Source: Penaeus vannamei (taxonomy: Eukaryota; Arthropoda; Malacostraca; Decapoda; Penaeidae). Taken from it: a DNA stretch of 10,000 nt. The position numbers were made by a program, and so were the translations under genes. The notes below the pieces were generated by a model, which worked only from the letters and a program-made list of their open reading frames with translations, ran no database searches and had not been told where the DNA came from. The number at the start of each line of letters is the position of its first letter. Within the stretch, counting starts at the first letter, position 1. The DNA is taken from the NCBI RefSeq assembly GCF_042767895.1, contig NC_091555.1, forward strand, positions 658,328 through 668,327, written 5' to 3'. This document shows, in pieces, positions 1 to 7,819 of this stretch.

Positions 1-16
1 CGAATCCGGGTTCGCT

Positions 17-41
17 CCGGAGCCTCGGTTTAAGGCTCCGG
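17..41. repeat. 8-bp perfect hairpin (inverted repeat) in GC-rich leader
   Basis: CCGGAGCC at 17-24 is the exact reverse complement of GGCTCCGG at 34-41, with a 9-nt spacer. It lies in a GC-rich, non-repetitive leader (1-90) just before the tandem duplication. The arms are read directly from the sequence. No function is assigned; it could form a stem in RNA or be chance in GC-rich DNA. Confidence 0.6.
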
Positions 42-87
42 GGCCGGACTTTCAATAGAACCTTAAGCTGAGGCGCGCTGGAGACCT

Positions 88-446
88 TAACCGCTGTATT
101 TCCCTTGTATAAGAGCGAAGAGAGTTGATTTCCCGCCCGCCGTAAAACGCCAAAGGCTGCTCTCCCCTTCCCTGCCTACACCCAAGGCGCCTCAACTCGC
201 GGCAGTATGGCGGGTCCCTGGCGCTTTGTATGTGTGTGTGAAATCGCTCGGCCGTAAGTTTAACCGTCCTGCTGTATTTCCCTTGTATAAGAGCGAAGAG
301 AGTTGACTTCCCGCCCGCCGTAAAACGCCAAAGGCTCCTTTCCCCTTCCCTGCCTTCACCTAAGGCGCCTTAACTCGCACCGGTATGGCGGGTCCCTTGC
401 GCTTTGTATGTGTGTATGTAAAATCGCTCGGCCGTAAGTTAAGGCG
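88..446 (+). repeat. tandem duplication, two ~178-180 bp units
   Basis: A unit beginning TAACC at 88 recurs at 261. The core GCTGTATTTCCCTTGTATAA starts at 93 and again at 271 (offset 178), and AAATCGCTCGGCCGTAAGTT starts at 241 and 421 (offset 180). By eye there are about a dozen substitutions and one 2-nt indel over roughly 170 bp, so the duplication is fairly recent. Each unit carries a TATAAG motif (108-113, 286-291), a CCCGCCCGCCG block, a GGCGCC-centred palindrome, an ATGGCGGGTCCC start-like site (207, 385) and a GTAAGT donor-like site (254-259, 434-439). The 2-nt indel changes what follows each ATG: the first copy stops after 16 codons (TAA at 255-257), while the second stays open. This resembles duplication of a promoter or first exon, but the unit could also be part of an unidentified satellite or transposon. 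Confidence 0.9.
286..291 (+). promoter_or_regulatory. TATA-like element of second duplicated unit
   Basis: TATAAG within CCCTTGTATAAGAGCG lies about 100 bp upstream of the ATG at 385, and the same element is conserved at 108-113 in the first copy. A start site some 25-30 bp downstream would give a leader of about 70 nt. This is motif and position only; no initiator element was identified. Confidence 0.2.
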
Positions 447-822
447 CCTTAAAGAGATACGGCGGCTTAACGCGTTTGAGAATCTGGGGCCTGGCGGCTT
501 CGAGGGATCTTCCTCGACTCGACCGCTGCCGCAAGGTGAGGTTCTTCCCCCATTCTATTTATTGGATTTTATTTTTTGTTTGGAAATTTGGTTTATGGAT
601 TATACATGAACAACGTTATGTTCTCTGACAGACAGGCTGCTCGACCTACCGATGCCAAGGGCCGGGCACGGAGGCTTTTTTCCTTATTTGGTATTGCTTG
701 AAGTGGAAGTGGAAGGCCCAGGTCCCCGTGGTGGCTTCAGGCTTCAGAAATTACTTGGACTAAGTAAGGCTGGATATTGTGTGTTGTGTTCCTGTATTCT
801 TCAGTATTTCTACGATATATAG
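385..822 (+). CDS. candidate two-exon small ORF, 113 aa, unknown function
   Basis: This is a speculative gene model. Exon 1 runs from the ATG at 385 to 535 and ends CAAG before GTGAGG, a good 5' splice site. Intron 536-631 (96 bp) is markedly T-rich and ends TTCTCTGACAG. Joining 535 to 632 keeps the frame open to TAG at 820-822, giving 113 residues in all; without splicing the frame stops at 607-609. The alternative acceptor after 635 shifts the frame. The product starts MAGPLRFVCVYVKSLGRK, has a basic stretch at about residues 14-28 (several K and R), a Gly-rich segment around 36-41, a second Gly/Pro-rich segment around 79-85 and a Cys-containing hydrophobic C-terminus. No domain or family was recognised. 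An AATAAA signal follows at 966-971, so promoter-like, exon, intron, exon and poly(A) elements occur in the right order. It may instead be a non-coding RNA with an accidental ORF. GTAAGT at 434-439 offers a competing donor. Confidence 0.22.
439..452. repeat. 14-bp perfect palindrome centred on GGCGCC
   Basis: TTAAGGCGCCTTAA reads the same on both strands. A 12-bp version (TAAGGCGCCTTA, 361-372) lies in the second duplicated unit and an 8-bp core (AGGCGCCT, 185-192) in the first. Three palindromes with the same core within 270 bp could mark binding of a dimeric factor. That role is inference; the palindromes themselves are plain in the sequence. Confidence 0.6.
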
Positions 823-965
823 TATATGAAATATACAGCCAGTGCAGCAAAATAATTGTGAAAAATGTTGAATTGTATATATATGTATATGTTTTGTTTG
901 AAGTGAGTAAAATTTTGTTTTTGTTGTTTGCTTGTATTTTCTCAAAACTGGTAAATCTCTATGAA

Positions 966-971
966 AATAAA
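966..971 (+). promoter_or_regulatory. canonical polyadenylation signal AATAAA
   Basis: AATAAA is followed by AGATCTTGGCATTTACA before the AT microsatellite begins. It lies 144 nt after the stop of the candidate two-exon ORF, at the end of a moderately T-rich stretch (823-965) that would serve as its 3' untranslated region. AATAAA is common by chance in AT-rich DNA, so support comes mainly from position. Confidence 0.35.
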
Positions 972-985
972 AGATCTTGGCATTT

Positions 986-1164
<179 letters not shown>

Positions 1165-1234
1165 TGTTTGCGTGAATGACATAATGTCTATACTCGAACT
1201 AGATTCTCTGAAAGGGAAACATATATAATTTGCG

Positions 1235-1841
1235 TCTCTCTCTCTCTCTCTTTCTCTCTCACTGTCTCTGTTTCTCTCTCTCTCCTCTCTCTTCCTCTTC
1301 CCCCTCTTGCTCTCATGCTTCTCCCTCCTTTCCTTTGTCCTTCCCTCCCTTCCTATACCTTTTCCCCTCTCTTCTCCTTCTCCTTACCTCTGTTCCTCCC
1401 TTCTCCCCCTCTATCCATCGCTCTCTATTCCTCTATCTCCCTCTCTCTCCTCTGACACATCACATGTCTCTACTCCTTCCTCCCTCTCCCTGAACCCCTC
1501 TTCTTCCCCCCATCCTTCCTTTCCCTTCAACCTCCCTCATTCCTCTCTCTCCCTCTCCTTTTTTCCATCCCTCCCTCCTTCCCTCCTCACTCTCCCTCTC
1601 CTTCCTTCCCCCTCTCCACTCCTCCCCCCTCTCTCTCCCCCTCCTTCCCTCCCCCTCTCCACCCCTCCCTCCTCTCTCTCCCTCTCTTTTCTTCCATCCT
1701 TTCTTCCCCCTCTCCACCCCTCCTTTCTCTCTCTTCCTCTCCTTTCTTCCATCCCTCCCTCCTTCCCTCCCTCTCCTTTCTTCCATCCATCCCTCCCTCC
1801 TCTCTCCCTCTCCTTCCCTCCCTCTCTCTCCTTCCCACCTC
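1235..1841 (+). repeat. ~600-bp polypyrimidine (CT-rich) tract
   Basis: The + strand is almost entirely C and T for about 600 bp, starting as pure (TC)n and becoming a mosaic of CCCTCT, CTTCCCTCC and TTCCATCC blocks. Similar 50-80 bp segments recur, such as the repeated CTCCTTTCTTCCATCC stretches at about 1738-1800, so it behaves as a degraded minisatellite. Long mirror-like pyrimidine runs of this kind can adopt triplex (H-DNA) structures. Ser/Leu/Pro-rich frames on + and Gly/Arg/Glu-rich frames on - are composition artefacts; this includes a 271-residue frame at 1307-2122. Confidence 0.95.
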
Positions 1842-2282
1842 GTAAAGAATGCGTTATCCCTTCCCGCAGACACACCACAAAGTCGAACCAGAGAGCAGCG
1901 GCTTCCTCGACTCCCTCCCGGCCTGTGATTCAACCCTTAACAGCTGCACACGTCTCTCTTTCTCTTGTTAATTTTCTTTCTTCTGTTCTCTCTATTCATA
2001 GCATTATCTATCTATTTCCTATCCTTTGGCGGGGATGCATGTGTGAAGAGGTGGTCCTTTTGGGCTCGAAACGGTGTGGAAATGTGGGTCTCCTTTTTAG
2101 GGGAATTGATGTTTGTTGTTGATGCCGCTGTTCTTGTTTTGTTGTTGTTTTTTGTCATTTTTTTGTTGACGTCTTGTTGCTATAATCACTGTTTTTGTTG
2201 TTTTTGTTATCATTGTATAAGTTGATGTTCCCGTTGCTTTTATTATTGTTGTCATTGTTTTCGTTGATGTTGTTATTTTCTT
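1842..2282. other. mixed spacer grading into GTT/TTG-rich DNA
   Basis: 1842-2107 is non-repetitive with moderate GC (for example AGTCGAACCAGAGAGCAGCGG and GGCGGGGATGCATGTG). From 2108 to 2282 the + strand is dominated by TTG, GTT and TTTTTG words, a degenerate trinucleotide field. No credible gene, RNA or transposon motif is visible; the 86-residue frame at 1965-2225 is Phe/Leu/Val/Cys-rich because of the T-rich sequence. Confidence 0.7.
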
Positions 2283-2340
2283 TCTGATAGATTATTTATA
2301 CATATACTCGCAGACATGTAACCACATAGACAAGTATATC

Positions 2341-2472
2341 TTGCTCTCTCTATATTTTTTATCCATCTCTCTATATCTCTATTTATCCATCTAGTTATTT
2401 CTATATCCATCTATCTGTTGATCCATCTGTTTCGCATCTATATTTGTCTATCTGTCTACCTATCTATGTATA
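2341..2472 (+). repeat. degenerate (ATCT)n tetranucleotide repeat
   Basis: Repeated ATCTAT, CCATCTAT and GTCTATCTGTC words fill this stretch in imperfect order, followed by a short CA-rich run (2475-2494). On the opposite strand this is GATA-type DNA. It is an old, decayed tetranucleotide array with no gene content. Confidence 0.85.
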
Positions 2473-2567
2473 TGCAAACACACACATACACATGTATATA
2501 CATAACTCCAAACCACAGAAAAGAAAAAAGAGAGGCACAGACAATATCAAATGCCCCCTCACCCCAA

Positions 2568-2990
2568 GAAGACAAACACAGAAGTAAAAAAACAGACAGA
2601 GGCAAAACAACAACAGGTAAACATACAAATAAACAGAGACAAACAACAAATAAACATACGAATAAACAAACAAACAAAAAAAACGCAGACAGAGACAAAC
2701 AACAAAGAACATACAAACAAGCAAACAAAAACGGACAGAGACAAAACAACAACATATAAACACAGACAAAACGCAAAGACAAAACAACAACAACAAATAA
2801 ACATACAAATAAACAGAGACAAAACAACAAATAAACATACAAACAAACACAAAAAAAAACGCAGACAGACAAAACAACAACATACAAACACAGACAAAAC
2901 GCAGACAAAAATAAAACAACAACAGACAAACACAGTCAAAAAAACAAAAACAAAAACAAAAACCACAGACAGACCAACATCCAGGCAGGC
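2568..2990 (+). repeat. ACA/CAGA-rich block with internal ~176-181 bp duplication
   Basis: The + strand is nearly free of T and built from AAACAAC, ACAGAC and AAATAAACATAC words. ACATACAAATAAACAGAGAC occurs at 2621-2640 and again at 2801-2820, exactly 180 bp apart, and the similarity continues downstream (ACGCAGAC at 2683 and 2859, offset 176). A further segment, CAGACAAAACGCA, occurs at 2763 and 2891. The block is therefore a two-copy degenerate higher-order repeat. Cys/Val/Leu/Phe-rich frames on the - strand (2456-3221) are shadows of this composition. Confidence 0.88.
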
Positions 2991-3166
2991 CCCTTGAACG
3001 GCCGTCCCTCCCGCCGCCGCCTCCCGATCGCTGCTCCCGAAGAGGCGTCTCTGGAGGAGCCTTTTGCCAAGTCCTTCCCTCCTTCGAAGGATGTGTATCA
3101 AGGAGCAGATTCCCGCGACGCTCCATGAATGTTTAAACGCCTTGGCCGCAGCGCGAATGGGGGAGG
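2981..3166. other. GC-rich non-repetitive island
   Basis: About 185 bp of GC-rich unique sequence (CCGCCGCCGCCTCCCGATCG, CCCGCGACGC, GGCCGCAGCGCG) sits between the ACA block and a (GGA)n run. A 12-bp palindrome TCCTTCGAAGGA lies at 3080-3091. Two minus-strand frames stay open through it, but they run on into the low-complexity ACA block and no domain is recognisable. It could be a fragment of exon, a CpG-rich regulatory element or a transposon relic; the sequence alone does not decide. Confidence 0.4.
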
Positions 3167-3312
3167 AGGAGGAGGAGGAGGAGAAAGAGTGAAGACAAGA
3201 CGAAGGGTAAAAGCAAGACAACGGAGGGAATGGGAAGGAGGTGAGAAGAAGAATGGAGTAGAGTGAATGGATGGAAGAAAAAAAAAGACGGAAAAAAAGA
3301 AAAAGGAAAAGG
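3160..3312 (+). repeat. polypurine tract with (GGA)n
   Basis: (GGA) repeats at about 3163-3183 lead into GAAAGAGTGAAG, GGGAAGGAGG and AAAAAAGAAAAAGG purine-rich DNA. Its strand polarity is opposite to the polypyrimidine tract at 1235-1841. No gene is present. Confidence 0.85.
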
Positions 3313-3420
3313 CGAGATACGATTCTTGGTCTCGTTGTAGAATAAGAATTTGTTGGAGTAATTTGTAACTCGGGAAAAATAATCTTGTTTCTGATAGAGA
3401 TTGAATCAGTTAAAGGAACA

Positions 3421-3493
3421 CTCAGTCTCTCTCTTTACCTCCCCCCCCCCTCTCTCTTTTCTCTCTCTCTTCTCTTCTTTCTCTCTCTCTCGC
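3421..3493 (+). repeat. (CT)n tract with C10 run
   Basis: CTCTCTCTTT is followed by a run of ten C (3441-3450) and then interrupted CT/TTC repeats to 3493. It is short, imperfect and pyrimidine-only on the + strand. Confidence 0.9.
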
Positions 3494-3507
3494 ACACCTA
3501 TATATGA

Positions 3508-3545
3508 GTGTGCATGTACACGCCAATGTATGTGTACGTGCACAC
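3508..3545. repeat. 14-bp hairpin, 10-nt loop
   Basis: GTGTGCATGTACAC (3508-3521) and GTGTACGTGCACAC (3532-3545) are inverted with a single difference. In RNA this gives 13 Watson-Crick pairs plus one U-G pair around a 10-nt loop. The arms are alternating purine-pyrimidine, so they could also favour Z-DNA. A CA/GT-rich origin makes chance self-complementarity more likely than in ordinary sequence. Confidence 0.75.
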
Positions 3546-4383
3546 GCAGATGTCCCTGGCCGCACAAGCGCAAGGCGCAAAGGGTCGGTCCCGCGACGCC
3601 CGCATTAAAAGGGAGAGAGGAGGCAGCGGCGGCCACGTGGGCGTGAATGGGCCGCCCACGCCCGCCGCCAAACAAACGCCCGCCGGCCATGGTCTGCGCC
3701 CCAATTACTGGACCCTTGTTGTGCAATCAGCAGAGCGAGACCCAGTTATCACAAAGCCAGTTAAAAAGAGAGAGAGCGGCTTTTAATCAGCGACAGACAG
3801 ATAATGGCCGTGCTAATTAACCCCGCCCCCCTTCGCATCAGGGTTATTTCGGTAAACAGGCTGTTCCGTTTAAATGGAAATCCGGACTTCTTAGTACCAG
3901 TGTGTATATCTTTGGGGATTAACGCGAGTGGGGATGCGATGAAAAAAAAGCCTATTTGTGGGTCTGATTCTCTCCGAGTAGCATGTCCTTGTGCTGTGCT
4001 AAACGCGTGGGTCGAAAACACTGCGTTGCGTGAGTGTCAAAGGATTTTAGTTGGGGATTCAATCGTGACGTTATATTTCCCATTCGTTATCGTTAAGTCA
4101 TTCGTTATCGCTCCGATCTTTTGAAGATAGGGGTATGATCTGATAAAACAACATGTGCGACGACATAACATGGGACTGAGGAATATACATTGTTTCATAG
4201 ATATTCACTTTAATTACTCTTACTTCATCTGGATCAGTGCACTGGCCAAATCGCAACAATTACTACCCTTTGAGGATCTTTGTGGAATCTCCATCACCCT
4301 CACCTTTGCAAGAATACCTAATCTGGTGAAAGACAAGCCATTCAATGTACTTTTAAGCGATTAAAAGCCAATGCTGAAGATTT
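3546..4383. other. largest non-repetitive block; no recognised gene
   Basis: About 840 bp without simple repeats, GC-rich to about 3700 and near-balanced after. Motif-like sites include CCACGTGG (3633-3640), inverted GGGCGTG/CACGCCC (3639-3645, 3657-3663), TAATTA (3814-3819) next to CCCCGCCCC (3821-3829), and CCTTGTTGTGCAATC near 3713-3727. Two overlapping antisense frames exist: + 3804-4124 (106 codons, beginning MAVLINPAPLRIRV and containing a GTGAGT donor-like site at 4030-4035) and - 3761-4021 (86 codons). Neither resembles a known family and at most one could be real. The clustered sites fit a cis-regulatory element, but this is inference. Confidence 0.35.
4081..4110 (+). repeat. 12-bp direct repeat, 18-bp period
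   Basis: CATTCGTTATCG occurs at 4081-4092 and 4099-4110, separated by TTAAGT. It is perfect and lies in otherwise unique sequence, which makes it a clean local duplication or a paired binding site. Confidence 0.8.
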
Positions 4384-4963
4384 TAATGATGACAGATATA
4401 ATAATCATTTTAGGAATAACGCTGATGATGATAATAATAATAATGAAATTGCAGAAATAACAACGACGACGATAATCATAATTATGAGAGTAGTAGCCTT
4501 TAGTGATGATGATAATAGTATTGATACTGACAGCACTGATAATAGTAATGATAATGATATCAACAAAAAGCTACAATTATAACAACAGCAATATGAACAA
4601 CAATGATAATAACCATGAGAAAGACAATGAGAACAGTGGTAATAAACATAATGGCAAATTAATGAAAAATAATTTATGGAAATAATATTAATAGTTGTAA
4701 TGGTGATAATGATAAAAATGATACTATCAGCGATAATGATAATGATTATGATAATAACAATAATGATAATAACAATGATAATGATAAAAACAATGATAAT
4801 GATAATAATGATAATGATAATAACAATGATAATGATAATAATAACAGCAACAGTAATAATAGTAATAATAATGATGATAATGATAATATACATAATGGTG
4901 ATCATAACAATAATGAGCAAAATAATAACTTTAACAATCAGAACAACTGTAACAGTAATAAAA
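4384..4963 (+). repeat. ~580-bp degenerate (AAT/GAT)n trinucleotide field
   Basis: AATGATAATGAT, AACAATGATAAT and related trinucleotides dominate the + strand with few interruptions. The densest part is 4725-4900. Only the frame reading ATG/ATA/ATC lacks stops, producing artefactual Ile/Met-rich peptides (for example at 4676-5119); on the - strand the same repeat gives Ile/Val-rich frames, including a 420-residue frame over 4405-5667. Such AAT-type degenerate fields are typical of penaeid shrimp DNA. There is no coding evidence. Confidence 0.93.
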
Positions 4964-5080
4964 CTAGAAAAAAAGTCAGGATTTCTCGTTTTGCATAAAT
5001 CTTGCTTGCAAACATTCGCTCGCTTTTTCCGGCGAACCAATCTCTCACGTTTAGCCCGACGGCGACCTTGTAAACAGGCG

Positions 5081-5185
5081 TGTGTGCGTTTGTTTGTGCT
5101 TCTCTCTGTGCGTATGTGAGCGCGTGCGTGTGGGTGCGGCTGTGTGCTTATGTGTCTGTGTGTTATTGTATGCATCTGTACGGAT
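5081..5185 (+). repeat. degenerate GT-rich tract
   Basis: GTGTGTGCGTTTG, GTGCGTATGTGAGCGCGTGCG and TGTGTCTGTGTG words make this an imperfect GT array. It precedes an AC array of opposite polarity starting at 5209, so the two together can fold back. The 4964-5080 segment before it is short unique sequence with TCCGGCGAACC and GACGGCGACC. Confidence 0.85.
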
Positions 5186-5208
5186 TGATTGAAATTGTAT
5201 ATACGTAT

Positions 5209-5560
<352 letters not shown>

Positions 5561-5570
5561 TCAATGGAAA

Positions 5571-5600
5571 AAAATATGTAAAAATGTGCAAAAATCTGCA
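5571..5600 (+). repeat. three tandem copies of a 10-mer
   Basis: AAAATATGTA, AAAATGTGCA and AAAATCTGCA lie exactly end to end, fitting AAAATNTGNA. This is a small, phase-perfect decamer repeat. Confidence 0.75.
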
Positions 5601-6080
5601 ACATTTTACGCGTGTCCGTCGGCTTATTTAGTGAATCTAATGCAACATAATCCCAAATTATATGCAATTTATAACGACATGATTATCTAGCCTTTGTTAA
5701 ACCAGAAACATGAATGCAATTTAATTTGCGGGTCTTGAAAAAAACAAAACAAAGCAAAACAAAACAAAAAACAAGCGTAACATGACAAAACGTCTTTCTC
5801 AGTTTATAACGAATTTGAATGTTGTCAAACTCAATCCTTTGAACATCTCAATTAATGTGAGTTGATCCTTGCCAGCCACGCGAAATGTTTATGAAAACAA
5901 ACAGACTTATTACGAAATGATGAGCGAACAAAGAGGCAAAGGAAACGAAGAACGAAATAATTCATAAATGTTCGGACAGATGGAACAAAAAAGGAACTTG
6001 AACGAAGCTCAAGTTGTCGAAACATTGAACAGAAAAGGAAAAGCTGTCACTCTGCGAACGGCTAAAAGTTGTAGAGGAAC
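5601..6080. other. unique AT-rich spacer; small (AAAAC)n run; no gene seen
   Basis: Mostly non-repetitive sequence. An AAAAC-type run lies at about 5740-5773, and a 7-bp hairpin AACTTGA/TCAAGTT at 5995-6001 and 6009-6015. A frame opening at 5968 has about 37 ordinary residues (MFGQMEQKRNLNEAQVVE at the start) but then runs into Thr/His repeat translation, so there is no support for it as a gene. No RNA gene or mobile element was recognised. Confidence 0.5.
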
Positions 6081-6082
6081 AG

Positions 6083-6247
6083 CACACACACATACACACA
6101 CAAACATACACACAAACATACAGACACACACACACAAACACACACAAAGACGCACACACACACACACACAAACATACACACACACAAATATACACACACA
6201 CACAAGCACACACAAACACACACAAAGACGCACACACACACACATAC
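6083..6247 (+). repeat. degenerate AC tract with 78-bp internal repeat
   Basis: AC dinucleotides are interrupted by AAACATAC, AAAGACG and AAGC words. ACACAAAGACGCACAC occurs around 6144 and again around 6222, 78 bp apart, with similar sequence on either side. Segmental duplication within the array is therefore likely, in addition to slippage. A GATA/GACA-like degenerate stretch continues to about 6350. Confidence 0.9.
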
Positions 6248-6350
6248 AACTGAATAGATATATAGACAGATGGACATATGTAAGCAGAAGGACAGACAGA
6301 TAGATACACACATACACATATACGTACATTTGCATAGATAGGCACGCACG

Positions 6351-6660
6351 TACATCCCCGTATCCCTGTATACCTACACCGGCGCATGTCCTTCCTTCTC
6401 CGAACATGAACCTCTTGTAGTAAAGCCAAAATAAGACATAAGGAAATCAAGGAAGTCTCTCCCTGGGTCTTAAAGAAGCGCGAGGCAGGTCGGGCCGCCG
6501 TCGCTGCCTCGTGCATTATGCATGAAACTTTGTCCGGGCGAAGGAGGACCTCGGCCCTGATGGATGGCCGCGGGTCGCTCCTTCTCGAGCTCTCTGCCCG
6601 GGCCGCTTGTCGGTTCGTGAGAGAAACAGACAGATTAGAAGAAAGGTAGACTGTTTGTTA
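6351..6660. other. unique segment with GC-rich island (6470-6620)
   Basis: A non-repetitive stretch between two AC arrays. The central 150 bp is GC- and CpG-rich (GGTCGGGCCGCCGTCG, GGCCGCGGGTCGC, GCCCGGGCCGC). It contains an inverted repeat, CGAGGCAG (6481-6488) and CTGCCTCG (6504-6511), and a TGCATTATGCATGAAA site beginning at 6512. Only short open frames exist and no domain is visible. A regulatory element or exon remnant is possible. Confidence 0.4.
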
Positions 6661-6673
6661 AGTATATGCAAAT

Positions 6674-6846
<173 letters not shown>

Positions 6847-6957
6847 TCTCTCTCAGTGCGCTGTTACATTATTCCGTCTTGGATGGAAACCTAAGTATAT
6901 CTGAATCCACCAAATGCCAACGAGTCTGTAAAACTTTGCATTTAGTATTCTCTGAGT

Positions 6958-7144
<187 letters not shown>

Positions 7145-7500
7145 GAGAGATATCCACCTACATAAGACACAAGCATGTACATATATATATGGGTTCGCGC
7201 CCAGTACACTCGCACACATCATCTCAAAAGCCCGACGGAGAGGAAGCCTAATTGCAAAAGCCACAAAAGAGCCTTTGCTTTCATGCAAATGAATCCGGGG
7301 CCTCATCCTTAGCTCCCGTTGTATAAAAACTACATTAAACTTTAATCACAATTACGTTTCCTTTCAGACGAGTCACCCCTTAGAATTTTTAAAAGGGTCA
7401 GTGTCATAGTACTGGCGTTTCATTATCCTGTATTTATGGGACATGTCCGAGCAAAAACTAATTCTTGACGTTGAGATTATTCGCGGATTGGCATGAAGAC
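7145..7500. other. unique spacer with promoter-like elements
   Basis: Non-repetitive sequence containing CCCGACGGAGAGG, a perfect octamer, a TATA box and a CCTTTCAG acceptor-like site (ending 7367). No open frame of note and no RNA gene recognised. The run into T-rich DNA begins after 7500. Confidence 0.45.
7283..7329 (+). promoter_or_regulatory. octamer ATGCAAAT plus TATA box, possible core promoter
   Basis: ATGCAAAT (7283-7290) is an exact match to the octamer bound by POU-domain factors. TATAAAAA (7322-7329) begins 39 bp further on, and a TCACA initiator-like pentamer lies at 7346-7350. That spacing suits a TATA promoter. Against it, no ORF or RNA gene follows and the surroundings are AT-rich, where TATA-like words arise often. 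Confidence 0.2.
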
Positions 7501-7740
7501 TGATGGCAATTTATCAATTTTCTCTTCACCTCCTTAAAAAAAAAAAAATCTCTCTTGTCTTCTCTTTTCGTTCTTTTTTTTTTTTTGTCTACTTCAGTTC
7601 CTTCTTCGCCTCGTTGTTTTCCGCATCTGATTATCCCTCCCTCCTCACCCTATTTCTATCTCTTCTTCTCTTTCCTCTTTCCCTCCTTTCCTCCATCTTC
7701 CTCTTCTTCTCCTTTCCGCATTTCCTCGTCATAAATGAAC
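7501..7740 (+). repeat. pyrimidine-rich tract with A13/T13 inverted homopolymers
   Basis: Thirteen A (7536-7548) and thirteen T (7574-7586) flank a 25-nt CT-rich loop, followed by CTCCCTCC/TTCTTCTC pyrimidine-rich sequence to about 7718. The 124-residue Ser/Phe/Leu-rich frame across it is a composition artefact. Confidence 0.85.
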
Positions 7741-7819
7741 CAACTTTTCCCGTTATCGGCGACACTAGGCAACCCCTGAATGCAAGTCCGCAAACATGTC
7801 TTCGCAGCTCTGGTCGTGT

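Noticed and set aside
1..25. Possible 3' end of a tRNA gene (CGAATCCGGG, T-loop-like)
   Set aside because: Only the last part of a B box could be inside the window. No acceptor pairing can be tested, no T-run terminator follows, and the downstream hairpin does not fit a tRNA end.
1307..2122. 271-codon Ser/Pro/Leu-rich plus-strand frame
   Set aside because: Pyrimidine-only DNA cannot encode stop codons on this strand (all stops contain purines), so a long frame is expected by composition alone.
2456..3221. Three long Cys/Val/Leu/Phe-rich minus-strand frames resembling membrane proteins
   Set aside because: They are reverse translations of ACA/CAGA-rich DNA. Hydrophobicity comes from GTT, TTG and TGT codons, and all three frames are open at once.
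3804..4124. 106-codon plus-strand frame in the unique block, with a GTGAGT donor-like site at 4030
   Set aside because: No recognisable family is visible, an 86-codon antisense frame overlaps it, and no convincing acceptor or promoter is paired with it. It is kept only as a note within the unique-block entry.
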